From contig NZ_HG726023.1 of NCBI RefSeq assembly GCF_000499785.1, forward strand, positions 344,035 to 408,034: 64,000 bases of DNA. The letters are read 5' to 3'. This document shows positions 8,131 to 16,523 of the stretch, piece after piece. The first letter of the stretch is position 1; every line of letters starts with the position of its first letter. This DNA comes from Bacteroides neonati (GTDB taxonomy: Bacteria; Bacteroidota; Bacteroidia; Bacteroidales; Bacteroidaceae). A model generated the notes under the pieces. That model was not told the DNA's origin. It searched no databases and saw only the letters and a program-made list of their open reading frames with translations. The position numbers and the translations under genes were made by a program.

Positions 8131-8823
8131 ATGAAAGATAATAATTCAGTAAATGAAATGAGCTTGGTGTTGGATGGTATGTCAAATATGCTTTCTGATA
8201 TAAAAGTGTTGTTGGAGGAACGCCCTTTAAGTAGTGGTAATGAAGATTTAGCATTGCTATCAGACCGTTTGAGCTTGCTTCAACAAGATATTCAGGTATT
8301 CAAAGATAAAACGATAGTCAATCACCAAGATTGGGAGGATTCACTAATCGTTGTCCAAAAGTACATTGCAGCATTACAGGTGTGCAAGAATATGGTGAAG
8401 ACGAGAGCTGATGTCTTTGCTGAATTACAGCGTATAGCGGAACAGGTAAAGCGATTGGAACGAATCACCGTTTACAAGTGTCATAGCTTTGAATTGAAGA
8501 CTTCTCGTCCGTTCTTTTTTCAAATAGGGCTGATTCTTGTAATCACGGCTCTTATTTGCGGAAATGCTTATCAGCTCAAGAAAAGCCACAAGTTGGAAGA
8601 TAATGATTTAAAATATCGCCATATTCTGATGCGTGGTGGTATTAATGGCGGTAAACTTGATACGTTAGAAATCTGTTTTAATAGAAGTCGGAACTATGAA
8701 CAAATCGATATTATTCGTGAAGAGGTGGAAAACTTTGAATATAGGTCAAAGAAGGTTGCAGAGAAGTTAGAACAGATTAGGCTGCTAAATCAAGAAGCAA
8801 AGATTTTACAAAAAGGAAATTAA
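8131..8823 (+). CDS. Membrane-anchored coiled-coil protein following the relaxase gene
   Basis: This 230-residue protein has a cytoplasmic-looking, heptad-rich N-terminal part (about 10-115), one membrane segment (about 127-147, FFFQIGLILVITALICGNAY) and a charged helical tail (150-230). It has no signal peptide. It starts 18 nt after the relaxase stop, so it belongs to the mobilization operon. A role in tethering the relaxosome to the membrane or to a helper's coupling protein is plausible from position and shape only. I do not recognise a named family. Confidence 0.8.
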   Translation: MKDNNSVNEMSLVLDGMSNMLSDIKVLLEERPLSSGNEDLALLSDRLSLLQQDIQVFKDKTIVNHQDWEDSLIVVQKYIAALQVCKNMVKTRADVFAELQRIAEQVKRLERITVYKCHSFELKTSRPFFFQIGLILVITALICGNAYQLKKSHKLEDNDLKYRHILMRGGINGGKLDTLEICFNRSRNYEQIDIIREEVENFEYRSKKVAEKLEQIRLLNQEAKILQKGN

Positions 8824-9371
8824 AAAGATTACTCGCTTATGCAGAAAAGTTGTGCTTGCTGATATATTAAGCTCAATTTTTGTAATTTTTTCTTGAATAT
8901 CAATACAAAAGAAGACTATTTAGTGTGCATATATGTGTCTCACTTTAGCTATCATACAGCCAATGCCAGTATTCCCAGAAAAAAGTGAAATAAAAAAATA
9001 GGTGTTGAAAATATGATTATTGATCACTTTATTCCCAGCTTTTAAGTGATTGTACATCGGTGTATATAGATGATGTCTACTTAATTAGCTCATTTTTAGT
9101 TTTTTATTTTAGATATAATAGATACTTATTGTACATGAGAAATTAGTACTTATCGACCCGTTATTGTCTATCTTTGCAAAAGATAAAAAAAACTTAATGA
9201 AGTAGTACTAACATTATTTATTTTAGTTCTACTGGATCTGCAAGTAGCCGCACAGAGTATAACCAACAATTCGATAGAACTTGGTTGCCAATTTTACGGG
9301 CTACCAAGTTCGGATAGTAAGAGCTTCTATGGGTAGGATAGTTAAGTTTGGTTATGATATTGTTTAACTAG
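8824..9371. other. Gene-free 548-nt stretch between the mob operon and the IS
   Basis: No convincing reading frame is present. The DNA is very AT-rich. A TATCTTTG box lies near 9168-9175 without a well-placed upstream element, and an imperfect inverted repeat lies at 9277-9311. This may be the decayed flank of an earlier gene or a regulatory leader cut off by the IS. Confidence 0.5.
9277..9311. repeat. Imperfect inverted repeat beside the IS
   Basis: GAACTTGGTTGCC (9277-9289) and GGCTACCAAGTTC (9299-9311) pair at 12 of 13 positions around a short AT-rich loop. There is no T run after it, so a simple terminator is not supported. Confidence 0.6.
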
Positions 9372-10674
9372 TGTCCCATTAAAATTGGGACGAATTAAAA
9401 ATTAAATAAACTTGACCCATTGGGTCCGAATCGCTCTTTGTCATTTTGAAATTTAGTATTATCAAAAGAGGTCTTTCAGGTGAGTTTTATCGGCCAATGA
9501 GATGCTCAGTATTTGTAGCACTTCGTATGTACTTCTGTCCAGTTGCATATCGTGCTGAATGATTGCCACTAAACAGTAAGTGCATATTGCAGCATATATC
9601 TGTATTCGAACAGCATTCTCTGTAGTACCCTAAAATCTTTTGATTTTAAGATGCTGCTTGAGCCATTTGAAAAACATCTCTACCTGCCAGCGGTTTTTAT
9701 AAAGTTCGGCAACTTGAAGTGCAGATATATGCGTGGCATTGGTTATGAATGTAAATTCTCTTTCTTGTTCTTCATCCCAATATTTGACCAGTCTAAGTGG
9801 CTCCGGATAATATTGTTTAGGATAGAATCCAGTCAGAAGTACACTTACGTCTGAAAGCACATTCTTAGGGAGCCTACGTTTCCATTGAATAGATTTGTAT
9901 TGAAGGTTCTTTTTTTGCTCTGACAACGAAGTAGGCTTCAATCTGATGAATCTTATGTAGCATCTTGAAGTTGTTATAACCGCGGTCAAGATATAATAAG
10001 AGTCTGGTTCATAAGGAATTTCATTCATTGCTTTAGAATCGTGTACGGATGCTTCCGTGATATGAAAGAATGCAGGGATCTGTGTTTCTACATCATATAA
10101 TGTATGCACTTTGATACCACCTTTCTTCTTGCGGAATTTAGCCCACCAAAAGACTGAAAGACACAGGTCAATAGTTGTCGAATCAAAAGCATAAACGTTG
10201 CCACTAAGTTTGAAAATATGATTAACACGCTTTTGTCGTGCTTCGCTAACTAGGTAGTAAGCGTGTTCTTCAAAGATATGATCGTTTCTATCTTGATGTG
10301 CTCGTGCCAGCGATGATTTTGATACGTTTTTACCCATTCCTAAATGATAACATTTGGAATGATGAGCTTCAAGAGCAACTATCAAATCTCTCAGACTTTC
10401 ACGATTAGAAAGTTGATCGAACATCAAAGCAAGTGGTTGATTCCAGCAAGTGAAATGCTTTATATAGCGATTCCCGCGATACTTGTCGACAATACGTCGA
10501 AACTTATCCTCGTTCAAGAATAAGATTAATTGGGAAAGCACATATTTCTCTTTATTCATTGCAGTCTTTTATTGGGCTGCAAAGGTGTAAGTTGAAAACG
10601 TCGCGCTTTAAAAATCTGTGTAACTAACTAAATTTCAAATATTTCAAAGAACTATTTTAGGTTTTAATGGGACA
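9372..10674 (-). mobile_element. Decayed IS4-family-like insertion sequence, about 1.3 kb
   Basis: The ends carry perfect 13-bp inverted repeats: TGTCCCATTAAAA at 9372-9384 and its complement at 10662-10674. One transposase gene on the reverse strand fills the space. No clear target-site duplication flanks it (ACTAG on the left, GTAAT on the right). It separates the mobilization genes from the cargo operon of the larger element. The transposase has three lesions, so this copy is probably dead. Confidence 0.85.
9462..10559 (-). pseudogene. IS4-like transposase with two frameshifts and a premature stop
   Basis: The gene should encode about 365 residues. Three lesions are visible. (a) A base is missing at 9986/9987, where TTG-ACC should read TTG-GAC, so the expected LDRGYNN with its catalytic Asp is lost. 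(b) One extra base in a run of seven T at 9910-9916 restores frame after about 30 scrambled residues. (c) TAG at 9630-9632 replaces the Trp codon of an expected RFWGTTENAVR; the frame then runs on for 55 codons to a TGA at 9462. Intact family marks remain on each side (AFDSTTIDL for the first Asp, NRWQVEMFFKWLKQ for the Glu). Confidence 0.88.
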
Positions 10675-10716
10675 GTAATGTTAATGGGATATTAATGATT
10701 TTAAAACTTTATTGAT

Positions 10717-11040
10717 ATGAAAAAGACAATGAGTATTTTACTATTTATGGCATTATTCGCCGTAGTTAGCTCCTGCAAAGAAGATGAGATTATTTTGGAA
10801 AATTCTCAAGCAAATGAGATTTTGAGTAGATCAATCAATGATTTTTCGGATGTTTTATCTGATGAATACAAAAGCAAAATTCAATCCGACAAGGAGTTTA
10901 TGCTTATCGACCAGATTATCTTCCGAGACTCTATGTATTTATTGAATTTGAGTGCAAATGAAGCAAAAGATCTGTGTATACCTGATAGTTTATATGCCTT
11001 TTACCTCCAGTTAGTAACCAATCTTAATAAAAATGAATAG
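10717..11040 (+). CDS. Small lipoprotein, first gene of the cargo operon
   Basis: This 107-residue protein begins with a lipoprotein signal peptide, MKKTMSILLFMALFAVVSSC, with Cys20 as the lipid site, followed by acidic residues. The mature part is about 87 residues, charged and probably helical. No family is recognised. Its last 8 nt overlap the next gene, and the IS inverted repeat ends only 42 nt before its start, so any native promoter may lie across the IS. Position next to a large secreted hydrolase suggests a partner, inhibitor or anchoring role, but there is no direct evidence. Confidence 0.75.
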   Translation: MKKTMSILLFMALFAVVSSCKEDEIILENSQANEILSRSINDFSDVLSDEYKSKIQSDKEFMLIDQIIFRDSMYLLNLSANEAKDLCIPDSLYAFYLQLVTNLNKNE

Positions 11041-11719
11041 AATCAAAACATATTCTTTATATGGTATCGCAATCTTATTTGTTTTAACAAGTTGCAAAAA
11101 AGACCTCTTCGAGATACTATTTCCTAAAAATAAAAGTTTTGTGGAATGTATGGTTAATGGCGAAAGAGCTTATGGCGAAGGACTAAGAGGTCCTTTTGAG
11201 CCATACGTCAACTTTCACATGAATTATTATTACAACAAGAAGGATACTTTTACTTTTAATATAGAAAAGTATATTTTTCTTGAGGATAACAAACGTTATT
11301 TAATTAGCCTTTCTGTTTGTCGAAAATCCTTACCAGCTATCGGTGAAAAAATGTATTTTAGTAAAAATGTATATTCCAATAAAGATTATATGTTTGAAGA
11401 TAACAGCTTTATCGCAGCCATCGAATCTTACCCTTATTTATATGAATGTACGGATACCTTAAAGCTTCCTGAATCAATAAGAAAAAAAAGACTTTCGATA
11501 AGGACAACGAAGGCCACTGATGGTTACATAGAGTTCACAAAATTAGATATAGTGAATGGCCATATATACGGAAAATTTGAATTTGCAGCTGAAGCAACCA
11601 GTGAAATTATTGACGGAGTTATTATAGCGAGCTCTGTAAAGCAAGGACATTTTGAAGGATATCACTTGGAGTGTGACAAAACCTTTTATCAGGCTGGACT
11701 TCCTGAAATAATTTTCTAG
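11033..11719 (+). CDS. Lipoprotein, second gene of the cargo operon
   Basis: The 228-residue protein has a lipoprotein signal (YGIAILFVLTSC, lipid Cys near residue 21) followed by KKD. The mature part starts with FVECMVNGERAYGEG and ends with the pattern VNGHIYGKFEFAAEA, then VKQGHFEG. This beta-rich layout resembles unnamed Bacteroidetes surface lipoproteins of the DUF5025/DUF6252 kind, though I cannot fix the family. The start codon overlaps the upstream stop, so the two are translationally coupled. It ends 28 nt before the hydrolase gene. Confidence 0.75.
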   Translation: MNRIKTYSLYGIAILFVLTSCKKDLFEILFPKNKSFVECMVNGERAYGEGLRGPFEPYVNFHMNYYYNKKDTFTFNIEKYIFLEDNKRYLISLSVCRKSLPAIGEKMYFSKNVYSNKDYMFEDNSFIAAIESYPYLYECTDTLKLPESIRKKRLSIRTTKATDGYIEFTKLDIVNGHIYGKFEFAAEATSEIIDGVIIASSVKQGHFEGYHLECDKTFYQAGLPEIIF

Positions 11720-11747
11720 AACATCAACATCTTAAGAAGCTACCATT

Positions 11748-14700
11748 ATGAGAAAAACTTTGCTTATTTTATTCTGTCTGATTGCAATATCAGCATTTTC
11801 ACAACAGGTTGAAGATAATTCTGATATTAGAAATTGGCTGGACAAAACGTTTAATAATATTGATAAGAAAAAAATTCCGCACGGCATTCTAAGAGACTAT
11901 GCTTTCGAGCTAGCCGATTTAGATATGTATAATGGAAGAGAACTAAATGATAGTAACTACGTTAATAGGATAGCGTTTGAAAATATATTGAGAACGATAC
12001 GCTCTGGTACTGTTGGCACAAAATCTTTTGATGCAAATATTATTTTGGCAAATCAATACTCACGCTCTGCACCCGGCAAAGGTGTCATAGGAGTTGCTTT
12101 GTATCAATACTCACAAATTCGTGCAGATGCTCTTTCTAATAAACTTATTAGATACGAAAATAATCAGGTTTTTGATAACAATATAAACGGTGTATGGCAG
12201 AATCCGTATCAATCAAATTATACTTTTGGATTCTCAGCACAAGACAGCCTTTTGTATGGTAATTCAATTCACTATACCTTCTCTGCTGATCTTTGGAAGA
12301 GCAATGTCATAACAAGTAGCATGGCATTTGATGCTGGCGATGGTAGAGGCTACCAGGAGATCTCAATTGGGGGTAGTTTGTTGGTCACTTATGCGCAAGG
12401 TGGCATTAAACATTTAAGAATGAGAATACGGCTGCAAAATGGGACTTACTTATACTCCCACAGTCTTGCAAAAGTAATTGCAGATGATGTAATCACGAGA
12501 GCTGAAGCTTCATGGATACTACCGGACAAGACAGAAGATATAACCGCCTCTACCTCATATGATGGTGTATTTGCTAAAGGAAGAATTTCTTATTTGTATT
12601 CTACTAATAGCCCTAATAAACTAACTAAACCACTTATCGTAATGGAAGGGTTTGACCCATTGGAGTTCGCACCAGAGGATAAACAAGCCTATTTATATGA
12701 TAAGAAATACGGAAATACTAACCTGAATTTCTTTATAAATTCTTTGAGACGTAGCGGCTATGCTTACAATAAATTGAGAGCTGAATATGACATAATTTAT
12801 ATTGACATGTTTGAATGCAAAGATTACATACAGGCAAACGCCAATTTATTAAAAACTGTGATAGAAAAAATCAATCAAGAGAAACTCGCAAACGGATCTA
12901 CAGAAAAAAACATACTAATAGGACAAAGCATGGGAGGGCTTATAGCAAGATATGCTTTAAAGAAAATGGAGAATGAAAACCGTATACACGATGTTTCTTT
13001 ACTTATTTGCCATGATACTCCACACCTTGGAGCAAATGTACCATTAGGCGTGTTGTATGGTTTATATGGTTTACAAAGCTTTCTTCATAATAAAGTGCTT
13101 ATTGACCTTATCGCAGATACAGGAGATATAAATAATAAAATTCTTCCAGTATTACGGAGCAATGCAGCTAAACAGATGCTAATAAATTATATTGATAGAT
13201 ATGGGAATTTAGATAATTCGGTGCATAATACATGGCAAAAAGAGCTTTCTATGCTTGGGTATCCACAAGGAGATAATGGCTACAAAATGAGAACTATAAG
13301 CATTAGTAATGGACAGACAGCGGTTACTAGAACAAGTGATTCTTTCCTCTTCGTCGATGGGAGTATATCTACGAAATTTTTAGGCGATTTTGTTTTGAAT
13401 CTGTTTGGAGCACAATACCCCGTGCAAAGTACAATAGGTACATTTTCACAAGATTGGATAGTGTTTTCATTGGGCCTTTTACCAGGAAGTGACAAAATCT
13501 CAGTTCACTTTGAGATGAATCCAGGATATAACAATAACACCATAGCGGACATGTATTTTAGATATACGAAGAAGTTTATGTGGATAGCCAACATGCGGAG
13601 AACTATTTTCTCATATAAAAAAACATGGCCTAGCCCAATGCTGACATACGATCTTATGCCAGGCTCGTACTACTCCTATGGTAAAGCGCGAAACTCAGTA
13701 GAGAACTCTGAGGATTCTGCGAAATGGTTTAAACCTTTCTTGAAGTATAATCTGAAAATTTCATCTACAGATAAGATTATGTTTATACCTACTGCAAGCT
13801 CTTTGGATATTGGTGAAGGTAAAGTTCCTCTTACAAAAGAGGATTATAATAAAAAGTACTTAATGGATATTCCACCATTAGCACCCAAGCACACACCGTT
13901 TGATGCATTTTATATAACTAACGGTTCAACTATGCATATCTCTTTTGACTATGATATGCTAAATTGGATGATAGAACAAATGAAAACTATGGCCGATGGC
14001 CCGGCAATTGGCTTTACCGGTAGCCAATATACCATACGAAATAATACGGATAATTATTCTGTATCCTGGAGTTCTTCTGATGAGTCAGTTGCGACAATAA
14101 ATAATTCGGGAGTACTAAATGTTAAGAAGCATGGCTATATTACACTCACAGCGACATGTACCAAAAATAATATTGAGAACAAGTTTCACAAACAAATTAT
14201 GACAAAATTTCCATCATTTGTTCTTGATAGAGAAATAAACGGAAATTATATAGTTAAAGCACGGTGTATTGACCTAGGGGCAGCTCCCTACCTTAAATAT
14301 ATAAAATATGAATGGGCTCAAAAAAGTGCAAATAGTCAAAGTGGAACTCTTTATTGGGACGAAAGTTTGACACCTGATTATACAGTTGGTAGTCAAAGAA
14401 TCACCAATAAACTCTCTGTTTATATGAGACCTGTTAGCACAGAAGACATGAAAGGTGACCCCATATTTATAAGCTTTGATGCAACATTTCCGCTTAGTAT
14501 TGAACCTTACAATTCTATTGTTGAATTAAATAAAAACTCATATCTTGACGACGAATTTATTGAGGTCTTCCCGAATCCAAATTACTTAAACAAAGATGAT
14601 TTAATGAAAAATGAGGAGTTCAAAATAGAAAAAGTCGCTTCATCAGTAGGGAGTACTCAATCGAGGCGATGGGTAGTCGTAGGTCCACCTTCTATTAACT

Positions 14701-14879
14701 TCCGCCTTTATCTTAAAGATCTTTTTGGAGAACGTGAGTTAAGAAGTTGGTATAGTAGTGGCTTTCAAGGTCAGCATCCAGGTGAATTAACAAGAATAAT
14801 TTGGATGTATAATAAACATAATCGCTTAGTACATCGTACCGTGCTGAGGTTAAGGTATAATAGCGGGTATTCCTGGTAA
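11748..14879 (+). CDS. Large secreted alpha/beta hydrolase (lipase/PGAP1-like) with an Ig-like domain
   Basis: This 1043-residue protein has a Sec signal peptide (MRKTLLILFCLIAISAFSQQ). Residues about 290-430 form an alpha/beta hydrolase core: PLIVMEGFDPLEF is the strand and oxyanion region, YDIIYIDMFECKDYIQANA follows, and the nucleophile Ser394 lies in IGQSMGGLIARYAL (GxSxG). CHDTPHLGANVP comes next. Residues about 748-825 look like a Big_2 domain (YSVSWSSSDESVATINNSG). The last 100 residues start with EVFPNPN and recall a degenerate type IX secretion tail. It probably hydrolyses a lipid or ester outside the cell. It is the largest gene of the mobile element and its main cargo. Confidence 0.8.
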   Translation: MRKTLLILFCLIAISAFSQQVEDNSDIRNWLDKTFNNIDKKKIPHGILRDYAFELADLDMYNGRELNDSNYVNRIAFENILRTIRSGTVGTKSFDANIILANQYSRSAPGKGVIGVALYQYSQIRADALSNKLIRYENNQVFDNNINGVWQNPYQSNYTFGFSAQDSLLYGNSIHYTFSADLWKSNVITSSMAFDAGDGRGYQEISIGGSLLVTYAQGGIKHLRMRIRLQNGTYLYSHSLAKVIADDVITRAEASWILPDKTEDITASTSYDGVFAKGRISYLYSTNSPNKLTKPLIVMEGFDPLEFAPEDKQAYLYDKKYGNTNLNFFINSLRRSGYAYNKLRAEYDIIYIDMFECKDYIQANANLLKTVIEKINQEKLANGSTEKNILIGQSMGGLIARYALKKMENENRIHDVSLLICHDTPHLGANVPLGVLYGLYGLQSFLHNKVLIDLIADTGDINNKILPVLRSNAAKQMLINYIDRYGNLDNSVHNTWQKELSMLGYPQGDNGYKMRTISISNGQTAVTRTSDSFLFVDGSISTKFLGDFVLNLFGAQYPVQSTIGTFSQDWIVFSLGLLPGSDKISVHFEMNPGYNNNTIADMYFRYTKKFMWIANMRRTIFSYKKTWPSPMLTYDLMPGSYYSYGKARNSVENSEDSAKWFKPFLKYNLKISSTDKIMFIPTASSLDIGEGKVPLTKEDYNKKYLMDIPPLAPKHTPFDAFYITNGSTMHISFDYDMLNWMIEQMKTMADGPAIGFTGSQYTIRNNTDNYSVSWSSSDESVATINNSGVLNVKKHGYITLTATCTKNNIENKFHKQIMTKFPSFVLDREINGNYIVKARCIDLGAAPYLKYIKYEWAQKSANSQSGTLYWDESLTPDYTVGSQRITNKLSVYMRPVSTEDMKGDPIFISFDATFPLSIEPYNSIVELNKNSYLDDEFIEVFPNPNYLNKDDLMKNEEFKIEKVASSVGSTQSRRWVVVGPPSINFRLYLKDLFGERELRSWYSSGFQGQHPGELTRIIWMYNKHNRLVHRTVLRLRYNSGYSW

Positions 14880-14987
14880 TCGGAACTATCAAGAACAGAT
14901 CCATCAAAAAGAATATGGGAATTTTATCCTTCACCCTTTTTTAGGAGATAGGTATTTCTCTTTCCCATTGCATAATCCTTTTAATTT

Positions 14988-15043
14988 ATTCCCGTGATAT
15001 CTTTCTTCCAGTAGCTGTTCGAGCGGAAAAGAATCACGGGAAT
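14988..15043. repeat. Inverted repeat ATTCCCGTGAT / ATCACGGGAAT
   Basis: The two 11-bp arms are perfect, separated by 34 nt, about 110 nt after the hydrolase stop. It may end the cargo transcript, but it lacks a T run. Confidence 0.5.
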
Positions 15044-15414
15044 TCACATAGGCAACCGGAACGATTAGGAGCAGATCTATGCAAGGCGAATACGGGGCTA
15101 TACTTTATAATTGTAACCTTAATTACAAAAAAAATGAATATAAGACAATTAAAACAAACACATACAATCGTTTAGGAATAATTTAGGATAAACAGAATCA
15201 ATCAAATCTCATCTCCCAACTAAAAAAAATGAAACGAATGTTTTGCGGAATTGGCAGGTTCATTGAACGGGCTGGCGTTTTTCAACAAAATTAAAAAGAG
15301 CCACTAGGATCAGATTATGGTAATATCCCAATATTACAAGTTTAGTTTATCTTTTTGTTTATATAATCAAAACGAACTAAACCTATTGCTGTTTTTGGGT
15401 AGTTAAGAAAGGTG

Positions 15415-15453
15415 CTGGCAAAAAGAAAAATAGTTTGTTTTTCTTTTTGCCAG
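15415..15453. terminator. Perfect 16-bp hairpin at the element's right end
   Basis: CTGGCAAAAAGAAAAA (15415-15430) pairs fully with 15438-15453 across a 7-nt loop, followed by a T-rich stretch (15462-15467). It would stop transcripts leaving or entering the element. Confidence 0.6.
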
Positions 15454-15463
15454 TATTCTGCTT

Positions 15464-15532
15464 TTTTGTTACTTTTGTTTCTGACTTCCATCACAAACTA
15501 TTTTTCTCGTTTTTTTGTTACCATTTTGTTAC
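15464..15532 (+). repeat. TTTTGTTAC motifs (right end), likely integrase arm sites
   Basis: TTTTGTTAC occurs three times in one direction at 15464-15472, 15513-15521 and 15524-15532. The block 15513-15533 matches 1904-1924 at the left end in 20 of 21 positions. Confidence 0.6.
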
Positions 15533-15591
15533 TTGATTGTGCCTGATATATATGTATATATTTGATAGTTAGCTGTATGTGTGTTTTTATG

Positions 15592-15660
15592 TATACTCTG
15601 TGGCAGAATATAATCAATAGCTGGCAACTCTGGAAGAAGAGAAAGAGTGAGGCGAAGTAG
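15592..15660 (+). pseudogene. Displaced native 3' end of the SBF transporter gene (attR)
   Basis: The segment encodes Y-T-LWQNIINSWQLWKKRK-SEAK and a TAG stop, almost the same as the C-terminus of the intact transporter (LWQNIINSWQLWKKRK-KEGSK). There is no gene body upstream; the sequence before it belongs to the mobile element. It sits on the chromosomal side, just before the VOC gene, so it is most simply the original end of the transporter gene, pushed about 13.9 kb away by the insertion. Confidence 0.8.
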
Positions 15661-15789
15661 TAATCGCATAAACTCCAGCTAAGCATTGATGGATTTTATG
15701 TGATTGGTTACGCCGATAACTAAAGGAATTTTTGTACATTTGAAACAATTACAGCTACTCATCAAATTTTTAATTAAAAACAGAATCGT

Positions 15790-16185
15790 ATGAAATTTAG
15801 CAATGTACGGATTTTAGTCAAAGACTATCGCAAATGTTTTGAGTTCTATACCCATCAACTGGGATTGGAAGCTGCGTGGGATGTGGGAGAGTGTTATGCT
15901 AGTTTTAAAGTAGCAGATGGGATAGAGGGATTCGCCATATTCACGTCTGATCTGATGGCGCCGGTTGTTGGAAATACAGATAAAATGCAGCCCATTGGCC
16001 TTCGTGAGAAATCGATGATTTCTTTTGAAGTCGATAATGTGGACGAAAGCTATAAAAAATTATCAGCTAAAGGACTTAAGTTTATCAATGAACCCATGGA
16101 TATGCCCGATTGGGGAATGCGTGTGGTTCACTTGTACGATCCGGAAGAGAATTTGATAGAGTTATTTACACCGCTAGCTACATAA
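15790..16185 (+). CDS. VOC-superfamily (glyoxalase/bleomycin-resistance-like) protein
   Basis: The 131-residue protein is a single VOC module pair: VRILVKDYRKCFEFYTHQLGLEAAWDVGE for the first beta-alpha-beta unit, and MISFEVDNVDESYKKL plus VVHLYDPEENLIELFTPL for the second. The Glu in LIELF is a usual metal ligand; the first ligand position is not a clear His. The substrate is unknown. A TACATTTG box at 15735-15742 lies 48 nt upstream. It is the first chromosomal gene after the mobile element and was probably the neighbour of the transporter gene before insertion. Confidence 0.88.
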   Translation: MKFSNVRILVKDYRKCFEFYTHQLGLEAAWDVGECYASFKVADGIEGFAIFTSDLMAPVVGNTDKMQPIGLREKSMISFEVDNVDESYKKLSAKGLKFINEPMDMPDWGMRVVHLYDPEENLIELFTPLAT

Positions 16186-16456
16186 GGATATTTAAAAAAT
16201 ATTATTCTGGCAAGTGCACGCAAATGATTGTTGGAGTCGGAGGTGTTACGGAAAATTCAATGGGTGAAATTGGTAAATACACAAGTATCACTATCGTGTT
16301 GAGTCAATTATTTAACAAAAAACGGTTTTGATAAAAAGTGGAAAATGATGATTGGTTTAAAGTTGTAATACTTTATAATTTACTGTAAATCAATTATTTA
16401 AATGTGTTTTTAAAGCATTCGATCTTTCTCGTTTTCTTTGTTTACAAAACTAGTAT

Positions 16457-16505
16457 ATTAACAGAGCGTTAAAGACGTACTCTTGGTGTCAATGAATACG
16501 TATTC
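16457..16505 (+). repeat. 49-nt dispersed intergenic element, copy 1
   Basis: Blocks ATTAACAG, CGTTAAA, ACGTACTCTTGG and GAATACGTATTC occur with the same spacings as in an inverted copy at 44849-44897. Thirty-nine of the 49 positions lie in these four perfect blocks. It sits 130 nt before the HD-domain gene. Confidence 0.75.
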
Positions 16506-16523
16506 GTTGACACCAAAAGTACG
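16476..16523. promoter_or_regulatory. 48-bp near-perfect palindrome
   Basis: The palindrome is centred on the ACGT between 16498 and 16501 (GAATACGTATTC). Its arms (CGTACTCTTGGTGTCAAT on the left) pair along their whole length except for two G/T wobble positions. It overlaps copy 1 of the 49-nt element. A tandem palindrome AAAAGTACGTACTTTT follows at 16515-16530 and contains a TACTTTTG -7-like box. It may be an operator or a long RNA hairpin. Confidence 0.65.

Larger units (their letters stand above)
14880..15588. other. Non-coding right end of the mobile element
   Basis: This 709-nt stretch has no convincing gene. It holds an 11-bp inverted repeat (14988-14998 with 15033-15043), a GTTTAGTT/AACTAAAC inverted pair (15340-15347 and 15375-15382), a long hairpin (15415-15453) and three direct TTTTGTTAC motifs (15464-15532). 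A frame of 21 codons at about 15230 is too short to support. Confidence 0.6.
1745..15646. mobile_element. Integrative mobilizable element, about 13.9 kb
   Basis: The element lies between two colinear 48-nt copies of a transporter-gene 3' end (1745-1792 and 15599-15646; 38 of 48 bases agree). It holds a tyrosine integrase next to the left end, an excisionase-like HTH gene, a RepA-like ATPase, a primase-like protein, MobC, a relaxase and a membrane coiled-coil protein, then an IS and a cargo operon. This gene order is typical of Bacteroidales mobilizable transposons. No coupling protein or Tra genes are present, so transfer would need a helper conjugative element. The DNA looks more AT-rich than the flanking genes. 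The exact crossover could be the shared TGTGGCAGAA or the shared AAGAGAAAGA; the sequence alone does not decide. Confidence 0.85.

Noticed and set aside
9367..10679. Target-site duplication of the IS4-like element
   Set aside because: ACTAG on the left and GTAAT on the right do not match.
15498..15686. Reverse-strand frame of 62 codons at the element's right end
   Set aside because: It crosses the attachment repeat and the orphan transporter tail, with no ribosome site or family match.
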